Source: Actinospineispora eucalypti (GTDB taxonomy: Bacteria > Actinomycetota > Actinomycetes > Mycobacteriales > Pseudonocardiaceae). Taken from it: a stretch of DNA of 64,000 nt. Every line of letters starts with the position of its first letter. The first letter of the stretch is position 1. The position numbers and the translations under genes are program-made. Below are positions 16,800 through 25,521 of the stretch, piece by piece. Location: assembly GCA_014208095.1 (NCBI GenBank), contig JACHMT010000001.1:1798001-1862000 (forward strand). Direction: 5' to 3'. A model generated the notes under the pieces. It was not told the origin of the DNA and ran no database searches. It saw nothing but the letters and a program-made list of their open reading frames with translations.

Positions 16800-17482
16800 C
16801 ACACCGCCGCCGGTTTCTGGTCGCCGGGCACCCGTGACGCCAGCACATCCAGGGTGTCCGCCGTGGTGACCGCCGCGCCACAGCGCTGCGCCACGTACTC
16901 CACCGCCTGCTCGTGGTGGCGGCGGGAGAAGTCGGCCACCGCGTCGGCCACCAGGAACGGCCGCACGTCGCGCATGAACGCCTCCACCGCCGTGGCCTGG
17001 CAGCCGATGTGCGCGTAAACCCCGGTGATCAGCAACTGGTCCCGTCCCAGCTCGGCCAGCTGCTCGGCGAAGCTGCTGCGCTGGAAGGCGCTGTAGCGCC
17101 ACTTGGTCAGCTTCCGGTCGCCGGGCCGGGGGGCCAGCTCGGGGATGATCTCCTCGGCGCGCGGGTCGGCGTCGATCACCGCACCGATGCCCTCACCCCA
17201 GAACTCGGTGAGCAGGCCCCGGTCCCGGGTGCTCTGCCGGCCCGGCTGCGCGGTGTAGAAGACCGGCACGCCGCGCTCGCGGCAGGCGGCCAGCAGCGTC
17301 ACCGTGTTGCGCACCAGGCCGCGCACCGGGTCGGCGTCCGCCGCGAACGGGGCCAGGAAGTACCGCTGCATGTCGTGCACCAGCAACGCCGCCCGGTCCG
17401 GGTCGGGGCGCCAGTCCACCCGGCCCGCCGGCAGCTCGTCGGCCTTGGGCAACGCATAGGACGTGATCCGCGGCAGGGACAT
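16799..17482 (-). CDS. dhbB: Isochorismatase (2,3-dihydro-2,3-dihydroxybenzoate synthase)
   Basis: 227 residues. Hallmarks: RAALLVHDMQRYFL with the catalytic Asp, FYTAQPGRQ, DRKLTKWRYSAFQRS with the essential Lys, and LLITGVYAHIGCQATA with the family Cys/cis-peptide region. It cleaves isochorismate to dihydro-dihydroxybenzoate and pyruvate. It ends at the isochorismatase domain without an attached carrier domain, unlike EntB/DhbB. It lies three bases downstream of the AMP ligase gene in the same operon. Confidence 0.93.
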   Translation of the reverse strand: MSLPRITSYALPKADELPAGRVDWRPDPDRAALLVHDMQRYFLAPFAADADPVRGLVRNTVTLLAACRERGVPVFYTAQPGRQSTRDRGLLTEFWGEGIGAVIDADPRAEEIIPELAPRPGDRKLTKWRYSAFQRSSFAEQLAELGRDQLLITGVYAHIGCQATAVEAFMRDVRPFLVADAVADFSRRHHEQAVEYVAQRCGAAVTTADTLDVLASRVPGDQKPAAV

Positions 17483-17485
17483 CTC

Positions 17486-19264
17486 TCACCTCTCCAGTTC
17501 TGGCCGGGCGCGCAGTGCGGCCCGAAGCTCTCGTTTGCTGGTCTTGCCGACGCCGGTGACCGGGAACCGCTCCACCACGAGCACCCGGTCCGGCACCTTG
17601 AATGTGGCCACCCCGCGCTCCCGCACGAACCGGCGCAGCTGGCGTTCCGTGGGCGCCTCCGACCCGGCCGCCGGGATCACGTAGGCGCAGCTGCGCTCGC
17701 CGAGGAACTCGTCGGGCAGCGACACCACGGCCGCGTCCAGCACCGAGGGGTGGGCCATCAGGTGGTCCTCCACCTCCTCGGCGGCGATCTTCTCGCCGCC
17801 CCGGTTGATCTGGTCCTTCACCCGGCCGACCACCTCGAGGTGGCCGGTCGGCAGCCGGCGGACCAGGTCGCCGGTGCGGTAGAAGCCGTCCGCGGTGAAC
17901 GCGGTGGCGTTGTACTCGGCCGCCCGGAAGTAGCCCCGGATCGTGTAGGGACCCCGGGTGAGCAGTGCGCCGGCCTCGCCGTCCGGCACCGGTTCGTCGC
18001 GCGCGTCGACGACGCGGATCTCGTCGTCCGGGGAGATCGGCCGGCCCTGGGAGCGCACTACCAGCTCTTCCGGGTCGTCCAGCCGGGTGTAGTTGACCAG
18101 CCCCTCGGCCATCCCGAACACCTGCTGCACCGCGCAGCCCAGCGCCGGGCCGATCCGCCCGGCCAGCTCCGGGCCGCACTTGGCCCCGCCCACCTGTAGC
18201 ACGGCCAGGCTGGACAGGTCGTAGCGGTTGCGCGCGTCGGCGGCCACCCAGGCGGCGGCCAGCGGCGGCACCACCCCGGTGATGGTCACCCGCTCGCGCT
18301 CGACCAGCTCGAACACCGTGTCCGCGTCCGGGTTGGGCGCCAGCACGGTGGTCGCCCCGGCGTGCAGCGCGCCGAGCACGCCGGGGGAGCTGAGCGGGAA
18401 GTTGTGCGCCACCGGCAGCGCGGCCAGGTACACGCTCTCCGGGCGCAGGCCGCAGATCCGGGCGCTCTCCCGGACGCTGTACAGGTAGTCGTCGTGGGTG
18501 CGCGGGATCAGCTTGGGCAGCCCGGTGCTGCCGCCGGACAGCTGCAGGAACGCCACTGCGGCCGGGTCCGGATCGGGCAGCTCCACCGGGTCGGCGTCCA
18601 CTTCGGTGAACGGCACGGCGCCGGCGGCCCGGGCCGCCTCCGGGTCCCCGACCACCACCACCCGGCGAACCGAGGCCACCGCGTGGGCCACCCGCCGGGC
18701 CGTGCCGGCGTGGTCGTGGCGCTGGTGCCGGTCGACGGTGATGATCGCGGCGGCGTCGGTCTGCTCGGTGAAGTGGCCCAGCTCGCGCTCCCGGTGCGCG
18801 GGCAGCGCGAACACCGGCCAGGCGCCCAGCCGGAACAGCGCGAAGATGACCGACAGGAACTCCGGCGCATTGGGCAGCTGGAGCACTACCCGGTCGCCGG
18901 CACCCAGGCCCAGCCCGGCGAGGCCGGCGGCCAGCCGGTGCGCGCGCCGGTCCAGCTCGCGGTAGGTCCAGCGCGCCCAGCCGTCTGTGTTGCAGTCGGG
19001 CGCCGAACTGGGCGCCCGACCCGGGGCGCCGGCTTCGCCGGCGGAGGCGCCGTCGGGCGCCGAACCGGGCGCCCGACCCGAGGCGCCGGCTTCGCAGTCG
19101 GGCGCCGGGCTGGGGTCGGCGGGCCGGCCGACCACGGCGGTCCGGTCGCCGTGCGCCTGCGCGAGCGCGGTGAGCAGTGCGCCGAAGCTCTGGCCGCGCC
19201 AGTGGCCGGCCGCCCGGTAGCGGGCGGCGGTCGCCGCCGGCCACGGGGTGTGATCGGGTCCCAC
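17486..19264 (-). CDS. dhbE: 2,3-dihydroxybenzoate-AMP ligase
   Basis: About 592 residues. GTG 19264 is chosen because it follows AGGAGGGG and is just before [21 protein letters not shown], the usual N-terminus of EntE/DhbE. Core motifs: [64 protein letters not shown] and [13 protein letters not shown]. It activates dihydroxybenzoate and loads it on the aryl carrier protein. Residues about 51-91 are a family-atypical Gly/Ala/Pro/Ser insertion made by palindromic type A repeats. An earlier in-frame GTG would overlap the dehydrogenase gene and is less likely. Confidence 0.93.
   Translation of the reverse strand: MGPDHTPWPAATAARYRAAGHWRGQSFGALLTALAQAHGDRTAVVGRPADPSPAPDCEAGASGRAPGSAPDGASAGEAGAPGRAPSSAPDCNTDGWARWTYRELDRRAHRLAAGLAGLGLGAGDRVVLQLPNAPEFLSVIFALFRLGAWPVFALPAHRERELGHFTEQTDAAAIITVDRHQRHDHAGTARRVAHAVASVRRVVVVGDPEAARAAGAVPFTEVDADPVELPDPDPAAVAFLQLSGGSTGLPKLIPRTHDDYLYSVRESARICGLRPESVYLAALPVAHNFPLSSPGVLGALHAGATTVLAPNPDADTVFELVERERVTITGVVPPLAAAWVAADARNRYDLSSLAVLQVGGAKCGPELAGRIGPALGCAVQQVFGMAEGLVNYTRLDDPEELVVRSQGRPISPDDEIRVVDARDEPVPDGEAGALLTRGPYTIRGYFRAAEYNATAFTADGFYRTGDLVRRLPTGHLEVVGRVKDQINRGGEKIAAEEVEDHLMAHPSVLDAAVVSLPDEFLGERSCAYVIPAAGSEAPTERQLRRFVRERGVATFKVPDRVLVVERFPVTGVGKTSKRELRAALRARPELER
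18995..19110. repeat. Palindromic repeat cluster (type A, two full plus one partial) in the AMP ligase gene
   Basis: Full copies at 18995-19020 (centre GAACTG) and 19052-19077 (centre GAACCG) have perfect GTCGGGCGCC/GGCGCCCGAC arms. A half copy lies near 19097. A second small hairpin GCCGGC-TTCG-CCGGC sits between copies. Insertion is in frame. Confidence 0.85.
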
Positions 19265-19305
19265 GGTAGAACGCCCCTCCTGAAAAGCCACCAGCCTCAC
19301 CGCCG

Positions 19306-20094
19306 TCACGCGCCCAACGTCGCGCCGCCGTCCACGGTGAGGGTCTGCAATGTGATGTGCCGGGACGCGTCCCCGGCCAGGAACAGCACCGCGTCGGCCA
19401 CGTCGGCCGGGTCGGCGATGCGGCCCAGCGGAATGCCCAGGCGGTACGAGTCGAGCGAGCCGGTGATCATGCCGGCCGCGCCGGCGCCGTCGTCCGGGTC
19501 CGGCCACAGCGCGCGCTGCATCGGGGTGTCGGTGGAGCCGGGGCAGACCACGTTGCAGCGCACCGCCGGGGCCAGCTCGAGGCCCAGGCCGCGGGTGATC
19601 ATGACCGCCGCCGCCTTGGACGCGGCGTACGCGGCCATGCCGACCCTGGGCACGGCGGCCGAGTTGGACGCGACGGTCACGATGCTGCCCCGGCCCCTGG
19701 CGTACATCCGGTGGCCCACCGCCCGTCCGACGTGCCAGACCCCGGACGCGTTGGTGGCCAGGCAGGCGGCCCAGTCCTCGTCGGCCAGCTCCAGGATCGG
19801 GCCGGTGCGCAGCACGCCGGCCACGTTGGCCAGTACTTCGGTCGGTCCCAGCGCGGCTTCCGCCTCGGCCACGGCCTCGCCGACCTGGCCGGCGTCCGAC
19901 ACGTCCGCGACCAGCGCGTGTGTCTCGGCACCCAGGTCGCGCAGCCGGTCGGCGGTGTCCCGCACGCCGGCGTCGCGGTCCAGCACGGCGACCCGGTGGC
20001 CGGCCTCGGCCAGCGCGAGCGCCACGGCCGCGCCGATGCCCCGGGCCGCCCCGGTGACGAGAGCGGCGCCCGGTTCGGGCGTCCTCAGTGACAC
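19306..20094 (-). CDS. dhbA: 2,3-dihydro-2,3-dihydroxybenzoate dehydrogenase (SDR)
   Basis: 262 residues, short-chain dehydrogenase. NAD site [12 protein letters not shown], Asp at the end of strand two ([12 protein letters not shown] preference), NVAGV, catalytic Ser in TVASNSAAV and YAASK, and a C-terminal GGATLGA. It oxidizes the isochorismatase product to 2,3-dihydroxybenzoate. It is the first gene of the operon dhbA-dhbE-dhbB-ArCP, with a near-perfect iron box 20-38 bases upstream of the start. Isochorismate synthase, which often sits in such operons, is missing. Confidence 0.92.
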   Translation of the reverse strand: MSLRTPEPGAALVTGAARGIGAAVALALAEAGHRVAVLDRDAGVRDTADRLRDLGAETHALVADVSDAGQVGEAVAEAEAALGPTEVLANVAGVLRTGPILELADEDWAACLATNASGVWHVGRAVGHRMYARGRGSIVTVASNSAAVPRVGMAAYAASKAAAVMITRGLGLELAPAVRCNVVCPGSTDTPMQRALWPDPDDGAGAAGMITGSLDSYRLGIPLGRIADPADVADAVLFLAGDASRHITLQTLTVDGGATLGA

Positions 20095-20113
20095 GGTTCC
20101 CCCTCCGCGTTAA

Positions 20114-20132
20114 TAAGGTAAGCCTATCCTTA
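20114..20132. promoter_or_regulatory. Iron box controlling the dihydroxybenzoate operon
   Basis: TAAGGTAAGCCTATCCTTA matches the consensus TWAGGTWAGSCTWACCTWA at 18 of 19 positions and sits just upstream of dhbA. It is the strongest iron box in the window. Confidence 0.88.
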
Positions 20133-20171
20133 TGTCACGGCCGGGTGCTTTGCAAGAGAGTTCTTGCCTAG

Positions 20172-20190
20172 ATAGCTAAGGCTAACCAAA
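20172..20190. promoter_or_regulatory. Second iron-box-like site upstream of the dihydroxybenzoate operon
   Basis: ATAGCTAAGGCTAACCAAA matches the same consensus at 16 of 19. It lies 40 bases beyond the first box, in a 398-base region (20095-20492) that otherwise shows only a small GCAAGA/TCTTGC dyad and the leader of the terpene synthase. It could act on either divergent gene. Confidence 0.6.
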
Positions 20191-20492
20191 TCTTTGACGG
20201 CGCAGGCGGCCGCCGGGGTCGATGGGGTCCATGAGACACCTGGGGCGCGAGGTAATTGCCCGATCGTGCCTGGTTGGCGGGGGTGCGGCGGCCGGACCCG
20301 GTCACGCGGCGGCTCCGGGGCTGGGCTGACCGGCGCTTAATGTGCTCCGATCATTCGCCGATTCAGAGTAGTCGGAAAGCTATTATCAGTTACTCGGGTC
20401 ACCCTTCTGGACCTGTCGCGAAGGATGACGTCAGTGCTTACGATGGGTCTCTCATCTACTCATTCCCGCGGCTATCTGAGGAGCTCGAAGTC

Positions 20493-21557
20493 ATGCGTGA
20501 GAACAGTGCCGTGGCGGCACGGATTTCCGACTCGGTACACCTTCGTGAGCTGCAGACGATATTCCCGCTCCGGCGCTATAGCGACGAGACCACGGCTACC
20601 GAGGTCGCCGACTGGATGCGTGAGGTTTACGCCAACAGCTACGCGGCGGACCAGCTGGAGTATTTCATTTCGCAAAACGTCCGAGATGTCGTTCTGTCGG
20701 GATTTCCAAAAGCGGCAAGCCGTCATCGTGTGGTATGGCTCATGAAGTACTACGAGGCACTCACCGCGGTCGACGACGCGGCCAACTCGCGCTACCGGAT
20801 GACCGAGCGCGAGGCGCTGCACATGGTCGAGGAGCTGGAGCGGTCGATCCACGGCCGGCCGGTCGAGTTCGCCACCGACATCTCCCGGGTCATGGCCGAA
20901 TGTATCCAGGGTATGCAGGTCGACATGTCCGAGGGTCTGTCCGGGCGGTTCGTGGACACCTTCCAGATCTACCTCGACCGGCTGCGCCGCGAACTGATCC
21001 ACCCGGGCAGCCACGCGATGGATCTGGATACCGTGGAGGAGTTCTCCAGCTTCCGTTTCGAGAACTACTCCGGCCCTTGCATTCTTACGCAGCTCGAATA
21101 CGCGGTGGGTGCGGACATCACCGAGCAGCAGATCACCGACCCGGACGTGGAGAAGATCGGCCGAATGGCGATCTACCACTCCCAGATCGTGAACGACCTC
21201 ACATCCTTCGGTCGTGAGTCGAATCACGGCGAGCACTGCAATCTCGCCTACTTCCTCATCCTCAAGGAGGAAATGAAGCTGCAGGAGGCGTTCGACCAGC
21301 TGTGTGACCAGGCGGAGCGGTACGACGAGGAGTTCTGGCGGCTGCGCAAGCGCATTCTGTCCGGTCCGCTGGCATTCGACGATGACGTCCTCACCTACAT
21401 TCACGGGCTGGAATACATGATTCCCGGCTTCGACATGTGGCACTTCATGACGAACCGCTTCCGGAACCCCGAGTATGTTTGGGACGGCCTCGCGTACAGC
21501 ACCTTCGACACCTCCGACAAGCCGCAGAACTACCTGCCGAAACAGCGCACCTCGTAG
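20493..21557 (+). CDS. Class I terpene synthase
   Basis: 354 residues from ATG 20493 (GAGGAG nine bases upstream); the frame is open further upstream but without a good ribosome site. The metal-binding NSE triad is intact (NDLTSFGRE, about residues 234-242). The Asp-rich motif is atypical, DDAAN at about 94-98 instead of DDxxD/E. Other expected features: a late RFRNPEY segment and a helical all-alpha composition. It cyclizes a prenyl diphosphate; the product cannot be predicted. The first 200 bases are visibly less GC-rich than the surroundings, which may mark separate ancestry. It is divergent from the siderophore operon. Confidence 0.9.
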   Translation: MRENSAVAARISDSVHLRELQTIFPLRRYSDETTATEVADWMREVYANSYAADQLEYFISQNVRDVVLSGFPKAASRHRVVWLMKYYEALTAVDDAANSRYRMTEREALHMVEELERSIHGRPVEFATDISRVMAECIQGMQVDMSEGLSGRFVDTFQIYLDRLRRELIHPGSHAMDLDTVEEFSSFRFENYSGPCILTQLEYAVGADITEQQITDPDVEKIGRMAIYHSQIVNDLTSFGRESNHGEHCNLAYFLILKEEMKLQEAFDQLCDQAERYDEEFWRLRKRILSGPLAFDDDVLTYIHGLEYMIPGFDMWHFMTNRFRNPEYVWDGLAYSTFDTSDKPQNYLPKQRTS

Positions 21558-21576
21558 CCGACCGGGGAGGGAGCCG

Positions 21577-21694
21577 ATGGGCGAGCTCCCCGACTGGTCC
21601 GGGCTGGCCCACGCGGAACCCGGGCGGCTGGCGTTCGCCAAGCCGGACTGCCCGACCGGCTACCTGGCCCAGCTGGTCGAGCCGTTCCGCCGAG
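21577..21694 (+). pseudogene. Short remnant reading frame after the terpene synthase
   Basis: ATG 21577 has a strong GGGGAGGGAG site and starts a normal-looking frame (MGELPDWSGLAHAEPGRLAF, then YLAQLVEPFRRV). The frame then runs into the antisense of the next gene, where its composition becomes an Arg/Gly/Pro shadow. I read it as the 5' stub of a gene cut off by rearrangement. It could also be a real short protein. The family is not recognised. Confidence 0.4.
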
Positions 21695-22498
21695 TCAGGC
21701 GTGGGCTCGCCGGGCGAGGGCCGCGTCGATGCGGGCCTCGTAGCCGGCGCGCAGGTCCTGCTCCATCCGGCGCAGCAGGTCCTGCGAGCCCTTGCCCACC
21801 CACATCCCGAACTCGGCGACGTACCCGCGCAGCGCCTGCTCCGCCTCGGCGCGGCGGGTGGCCAGCTTGCGGGTCCGCTCCTCGCGCACGGCCAACCCGG
21901 CCATCAGCGCCGCCGGAAGCAGGCCCAGGGCGAGCGGCAGGTCCAGGCCGACGAAGTGGCTCAGCATGAAGTACATGACGAAGCCCAGGTAGCCCCGGAG
22001 TACCACGTTCATCACGCCCCCGGTGCGCGCCGCCTCCGGCCCCTTCGGGGCCTCGGCCAGGGAGACCGCGAGGTCGGTCGGCGGGGCGGGCACCGGCGGG
22101 TCGATGACCTGCGTGGTGCCCAGGCGCAGCCGCTCGGCGGAGCGGAGCGAGATCGCCCGCATCGACCCGGCGGCGAGCAGGTGGTTCTCCCGCATCTCGA
22201 AGGCCAGGCGATCGCGCAGCCAGCCGGCGAGCGCCGGCCAGTCCTTGGCCGGGTCCAGCTGGCCGACCGTCTCCTCGACCGCCACGAGCACCTGCTGAAC
22301 GCGCCGGCGCAGGTCGAAGTCCACGTCGCTGTACACGGCGGCCAGCTCGTCGGAGAGCTGCTCGCGCCACATCGCGGCACGTTCCGGCAGCGGCATGACG
22401 TAGCGTTCGCGCGGCCGCTCGGCGGGCCGCTCGGGCCGGCGGGGGACCAGGACCAGCGCCCGGGTCTCGCGCGCGTCCGGTTCCGGTTGCGTAGTCAT
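21695..22498 (-). CDS. Dynamin-like protein C-terminal region, GTPase domain absent
   Basis: 267 residues from ATG 22498 (GAGGGG upstream). The sequence DLRRRVQQVLVAVEETVGQLD, DWPALAGWLRDRLAFEM and a later hydrophobic hairpin (YLGFVMYFMLSHFVGLDLPLALG) followed by a charged helical tail resembles the stalk and membrane part of actinobacterial dynamin-like proteins. No P-loop GTPase domain is present. A membrane-remodelling role is inferred. Actinobacterial Hsp70-like genes often neighbour dynamin-like genes, and one is found at 24220. It is divergent from the secreted-protein gene, with a dyad element between. Confidence 0.6.
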   Translation of the reverse strand: MTTQPEPDARETRALVLVPRRPERPAERPRERYVMPLPERAAMWREQLSDELAAVYSDVDFDLRRRVQQVLVAVEETVGQLDPAKDWPALAGWLRDRLAFEMRENHLLAAGSMRAISLRSAERLRLGTTQVIDPPVPAPPTDLAVSLAEAPKGPEAARTGGVMNVVLRGYLGFVMYFMLSHFVGLDLPLALGLLPAALMAGLAVREERTRKLATRRAEAEQALRGYVAEFGMWVGKGSQDLLRRMEQDLRAGYEARIDAALARRAHA

Positions 22499-22551
22499 CT
22501 GGGGGTCCCCTCGTCGGTAGGCATCCACTGTCCGCCCGGGGGCCACGCGGG

Positions 22552-22590
22552 AGTACGGCGTTGTAACGCCGCTGTATGGGTACTTCGACA
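22552..22590. promoter_or_regulatory. Shared 39-nt element with CGGCGTT/AACGCCG dyad
   Basis: This 39-base stretch matches 27827-27865 at 29 positions and in the same orientation relative to a minus-strand gene. The core is a dyad, CGGCGTTGTAACGCCG (22556-22571), followed by a conserved GTACTTC block. It lies 54 bases upstream of the dynamin-like gene and about 100 upstream of the divergent secreted-protein gene. A common operator or promoter is likely. Confidence 0.5.
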
Positions 22591-22693
22591 CACTCGCCCG
22601 GCGGCGGTAAATCTGCACGGCCGTTGTGTGCACTTGTGCACGGAACTCCGGGCCCTCTCCGGTCAGAATTTGCCGGAGGAAAAGGAGAAGACC

Positions 22694-23419
22694 ATGAAAC
22701 GCGGGCCCCTGTTGACCCTGTTGGTGGTTGTCGTCCTCGCGCTGGGCCTGCTGGCCGTGAACATGATGCGCGGGACCAACAACCCGACCCCGACCGCCGC
22801 CGCCGGCACCCCGCCGGCCGCCCCGGCCGCCCCGGCCGCGCCACCGGCCGCCGCGCCGGCCGCCCCGAACGCCCAAGCCGGCGGGAACGCCCAGGCTGAC
22901 CCGAACGCGGCCGCGCCGAACGCCCAGGCGCCGAATGCTCAGGCCGGGCCGGGGGCGCCGCTACCGGAGGCGTTCCCCGAGGACGCGAAGTACACCGGCA
23001 AGACCGAGGAACCCTCGAACATCGCCATCGCGGTGACCGTCCGGAACAACCAGGTCTCCGCCTATCTGTGCAACGGCAAGGACGTCGAGGCCTGGTACCA
23101 GGGCAGCGTGCTGAACGGCGGCAAGATCGACGCCTCGGGCAAGAACGGCAACAAGCTGACCGGCTCGCTGTCCGACGGCAAGCTGTCCGGCACGGTCTCC
23201 GCGAAGGGCAGGTCCTGGGAGTACTCCGCCGACGCGGCGAAGGCCCCGGCCGGGCTGTACCGGTCCAAGAACGGCTCGCGCACCTCGGGCTGGATCAAGG
23301 ACTCGTACGGCAACGTGACCGGCCTGGCCAACGAGGGCGGCGCGCCGATGCCCGCCGCCCCGCTGGAGGGCGCGAACGCCCAGTACGTCGGCGGCGGCGA
23401 CCTCGTGGTCAGCCGCTAG
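22694..23419 (+). CDS. Membrane-anchored or secreted Pro/Ala-rich protein
   Basis: 241 residues. The ATG follows GGAGGAAAAGGAG. MKRGP and a single hydrophobic helix (LLTLLVVVVLALGLLAV) form a signal anchor. A long linker of Ala, Pro, Asn and Gly (PNAQA repeats) comes next, then a compact C-terminal domain of about 130 residues (SNIAIAVTVRNNQVSAYLCN, WYQGSVLNGGKIDASGKNGN) rich in beta strands. The domain is not a family I can name. It starts the co-directional run with the four-helix membrane protein and the Hsp70-like gene. Confidence 0.8.
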   Translation: MKRGPLLTLLVVVVLALGLLAVNMMRGTNNPTPTAAAGTPPAAPAAPAAPPAAAPAAPNAQAGGNAQADPNAAAPNAQAPNAQAGPGAPLPEAFPEDAKYTGKTEEPSNIAIAVTVRNNQVSAYLCNGKDVEAWYQGSVLNGGKIDASGKNGNKLTGSLSDGKLSGTVSAKGRSWEYSADAAKAPAGLYRSKNGSRTSGWIKDSYGNVTGLANEGGAPMPAAPLEGANAQYVGGGDLVVSR

Positions 23420-23473
23420 CCCCCGCCCGCCGAACCCGCCCAACCCGCCGAACGCTGAGCCACGGAGACCCCC

Positions 23474-24220
23474 ATGACCTGTCCGTACCCGGCCCCTGAG
23501 CCGCCGAGGAACCCCGGCGGCCCGACCGCCCAACCGCCGAGGAACCCCGGCGGCCCGACCACCCAGCCGCCGAGGAACCCTGGTGGCCCGACCGTCGAGC
23601 CGCCGAGGAGCCCCGGCGGCCCGAGCGACGCCCTGTTCCGTCCGCGTCCCGAGCCGCCGCCACCGCCGAAGCCGCCGCGCCGGTCCGACCCGTGGGCCGC
23701 CGCGCTGCTGGTGCCGCTGGCGGTGGGCTGCGGCGTGGCCGTGCTGCTCGGGGTGTACGGCCGCCTGCACGAGCCCACCGGCTTCGCCATCAACGTGGCC
23801 GGGTTCAGCAGCGGCCTCTACGTGAAGGCCTGGCTGACCACCGCCGCGACGCTGCTGGCCGTCGTCCAGGTGGTGTCGGGGGCAGCGCTCTACGGACGGT
23901 TGCGGCTGAACTCGCTGCGTTCGGTGATGCCCGCGCTGCACCGCTGGTCCGGCCGGCTGGCCGTGCTGCTCACCGTGCCGGTGATGGTGCACTGCCTGTT
24001 CGCGCTGGGCTTCGAGTACGGCACCCCCCGGGTGCTGGTGCACTCGGTGCTCGGCTGCGCGTTCTACGGCGCCTTCGTGGCCAAGATGCTGGCGTTGACC
24101 AAGCGCGGCCTGCCCGGCTGGGCCATTCCGGTGCTCGGGTCGGCGCTGTTCACTGTGTTGGTGGGGCTCTGGTTGACCTCCAGCCTGTGGGTCTTCGGCA
24201 CCAAGGGGCTGCACTTCTGA
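23474..24220 (+). CDS. Four-helix membrane protein, DUF6529/ferric-reductase-like
   Basis: 248 residues. The first 60 are four PPRNPGGPT repeats plus a Pro-rich stretch. Then come four or five membrane helices. Pairs of His in helices (LHRWSGRLAV, VMVHCLFALGF, VLVHSVLGCAFYGAF) suggest heme ligation as in cytochrome b561 or ferric-reductase-like proteins. The function is not proven. Its stop overlaps the Hsp70-like start by one base, so co-expression is likely. Confidence 0.75.
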   Translation: MTCPYPAPEPPRNPGGPTAQPPRNPGGPTTQPPRNPGGPTVEPPRSPGGPSDALFRPRPEPPPPPKPPRRSDPWAAALLVPLAVGCGVAVLLGVYGRLHEPTGFAINVAGFSSGLYVKAWLTTAATLLAVVQVVSGAALYGRLRLNSLRSVMPALHRWSGRLAVLLTVPVMVHCLFALGFEYGTPRVLVHSVLGCAFYGAFVAKMLALTKRGLPGWAIPVLGSALFTVLVGLWLTSSLWVFGTKGLHF

Positions 24221-25494
24221 TGGGCTACCAGCTTGCCGTCGACCTGGGTACCAGCCATCTCGCGGCCGCGTACGGCCGGAAGGACCGGATAGCGCCCCTG
24301 CCGCTCGGCGAGGCCGGGCCGGTGGTGCCGGCCAGCCTCGGCTGGGCATCCGCGCCGGTGGTGGCCGAGGAGGCCGAACGGCTGGCCGCCACCGACCCCC
24401 GCTCCGTGCTGCGGGCGCTGAAGCGCCGGCTGGGCGATCCGACCCCGCTGCCCTTCGGGGACGAGCGGCACTCGGTCGAGTCGCTGTTGGGCCGGTTGCT
24501 CCGTCACGCCCTGGACCGGGGCGAGCGATTCCACGGGGCCGCCCCGGAGTCCCTGGTGCTGACCCACCCGGCCAGCTGGGGGCCGTACCGGCGCCGGGCG
24601 CTGACCGAGGCTGGTCGGCTGGCCGGTGCGCCCGAGGTGCACCTGGTCGGTGAGGCGCACGCGGCGGCGGAGGAGTTCCACGCCCGCCGGCCGGTGCGGG
24701 AGGACCAGTTCGTCGCGGTCTACGACCTGGGCGGCGGCATGTTCGACGCCGCGCTGCTGCGCCGCACCCCGGTCGGGTTCGCCCTGGTCGGAACCCCGGA
24801 GGGATACGAAAACATCGGCGGCACGGACTTCGACGACGCCGTGCTGCGCTACGTCACCGAACGGGTCGGCGGCGCCACCCTCGACGGCCTGGACCTGGCC
24901 GACCCGGCCGCCGCCGCCGCGATGGAGCGGTTGCGCCGGGACTGCGTGCGGGCCAAGGAGGCGCTGGCGAGCCGGCCCGAGGTGATGATCCCGGTGTCGC
25001 TGCCCGGGCGGCGCATGGAGGTGCCGCTGGACCGGCCGACGTTCGAGGCGTTGGTGGAGGAACCGGTGGGCGCCACCGTGGAGGCGCTGGGCAAGGTGCT
25101 GGAAGGCGCTCAGGAGGGACAGCTCGCCGCCGTGCTGCTGGTGGGCGGGTCGACCCTGATGCCGCTGGTCCCTCGGGCGATCACCGGTGGCCTCGGCGTG
25201 TCACCCGCGCTGCTCGACACGTCGCCGCACGGCAAGCACTCGGTGGCCCTGGGCGCGGTGCTGAGCCTGCACGCCCCGGGCGCGCCCGCCGCCACCCTGC
25301 TGGACACCCCCGCGGCGGGTTCCTCCGATGGAGCCGAGGGGGACCAGGTCGCCGGCGCGCCGGACGCCGGCGCACGAGCGGCGGCCGATCCGCCGTCCGC
25401 CGTGCCGGTGAAGGTGTTGCTGGCCGGGGTGCTGTTGGTCGCCCTCGCGCTGATCACGGTCATCGCGGTGCGCGCGGTCATTGCGGTCACCTAG
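24220..25494 (+). CDS. Membrane-anchored Hsp70-family ATPase without substrate-binding domain
   Basis: 424 residues. Actin-like ATPase motifs: phosphate 1 AVDLGTSHLAAAYG, the VLTHPASWGPYRR segment, phosphate 2 VYDLGGGMFDAALL, IGGTDFDD and the adenosine motif AVLLVGGSTLMPLV. After the ATPase domain (about 340 residues) there is no DnaK substrate domain, only a low-complexity Ala/Asp/Pro linker and one C-terminal membrane helix (VLLAGVLLVALALITVIAV). The enzyme part would face the cytoplasm. Such proteins are common in actinomycetes but mostly uncharacterized. Context points to an envelope function with the dynamin-like and heme-type membrane proteins. Confidence 0.88.
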   Translation: MGYQLAVDLGTSHLAAAYGRKDRIAPLPLGEAGPVVPASLGWASAPVVAEEAERLAATDPRSVLRALKRRLGDPTPLPFGDERHSVESLLGRLLRHALDRGERFHGAAPESLVLTHPASWGPYRRRALTEAGRLAGAPEVHLVGEAHAAAEEFHARRPVREDQFVAVYDLGGGMFDAALLRRTPVGFALVGTPEGYENIGGTDFDDAVLRYVTERVGGATLDGLDLADPAAAAAMERLRRDCVRAKEALASRPEVMIPVSLPGRRMEVPLDRPTFEALVEEPVGATVEALGKVLEGAQEGQLAAVLLVGGSTLMPLVPRAITGGLGVSPALLDTSPHGKHSVALGAVLSLHAPGAPAATLLDTPAAGSSDGAEGDQVAGAPDAGARAAADPPSAVPVKVLLAGVLLVALALITVIAVRAVIAVT

Positions 25495-25521
25495 GTCGTT
25501 GCCGAGGGTTTCCTGATCATC

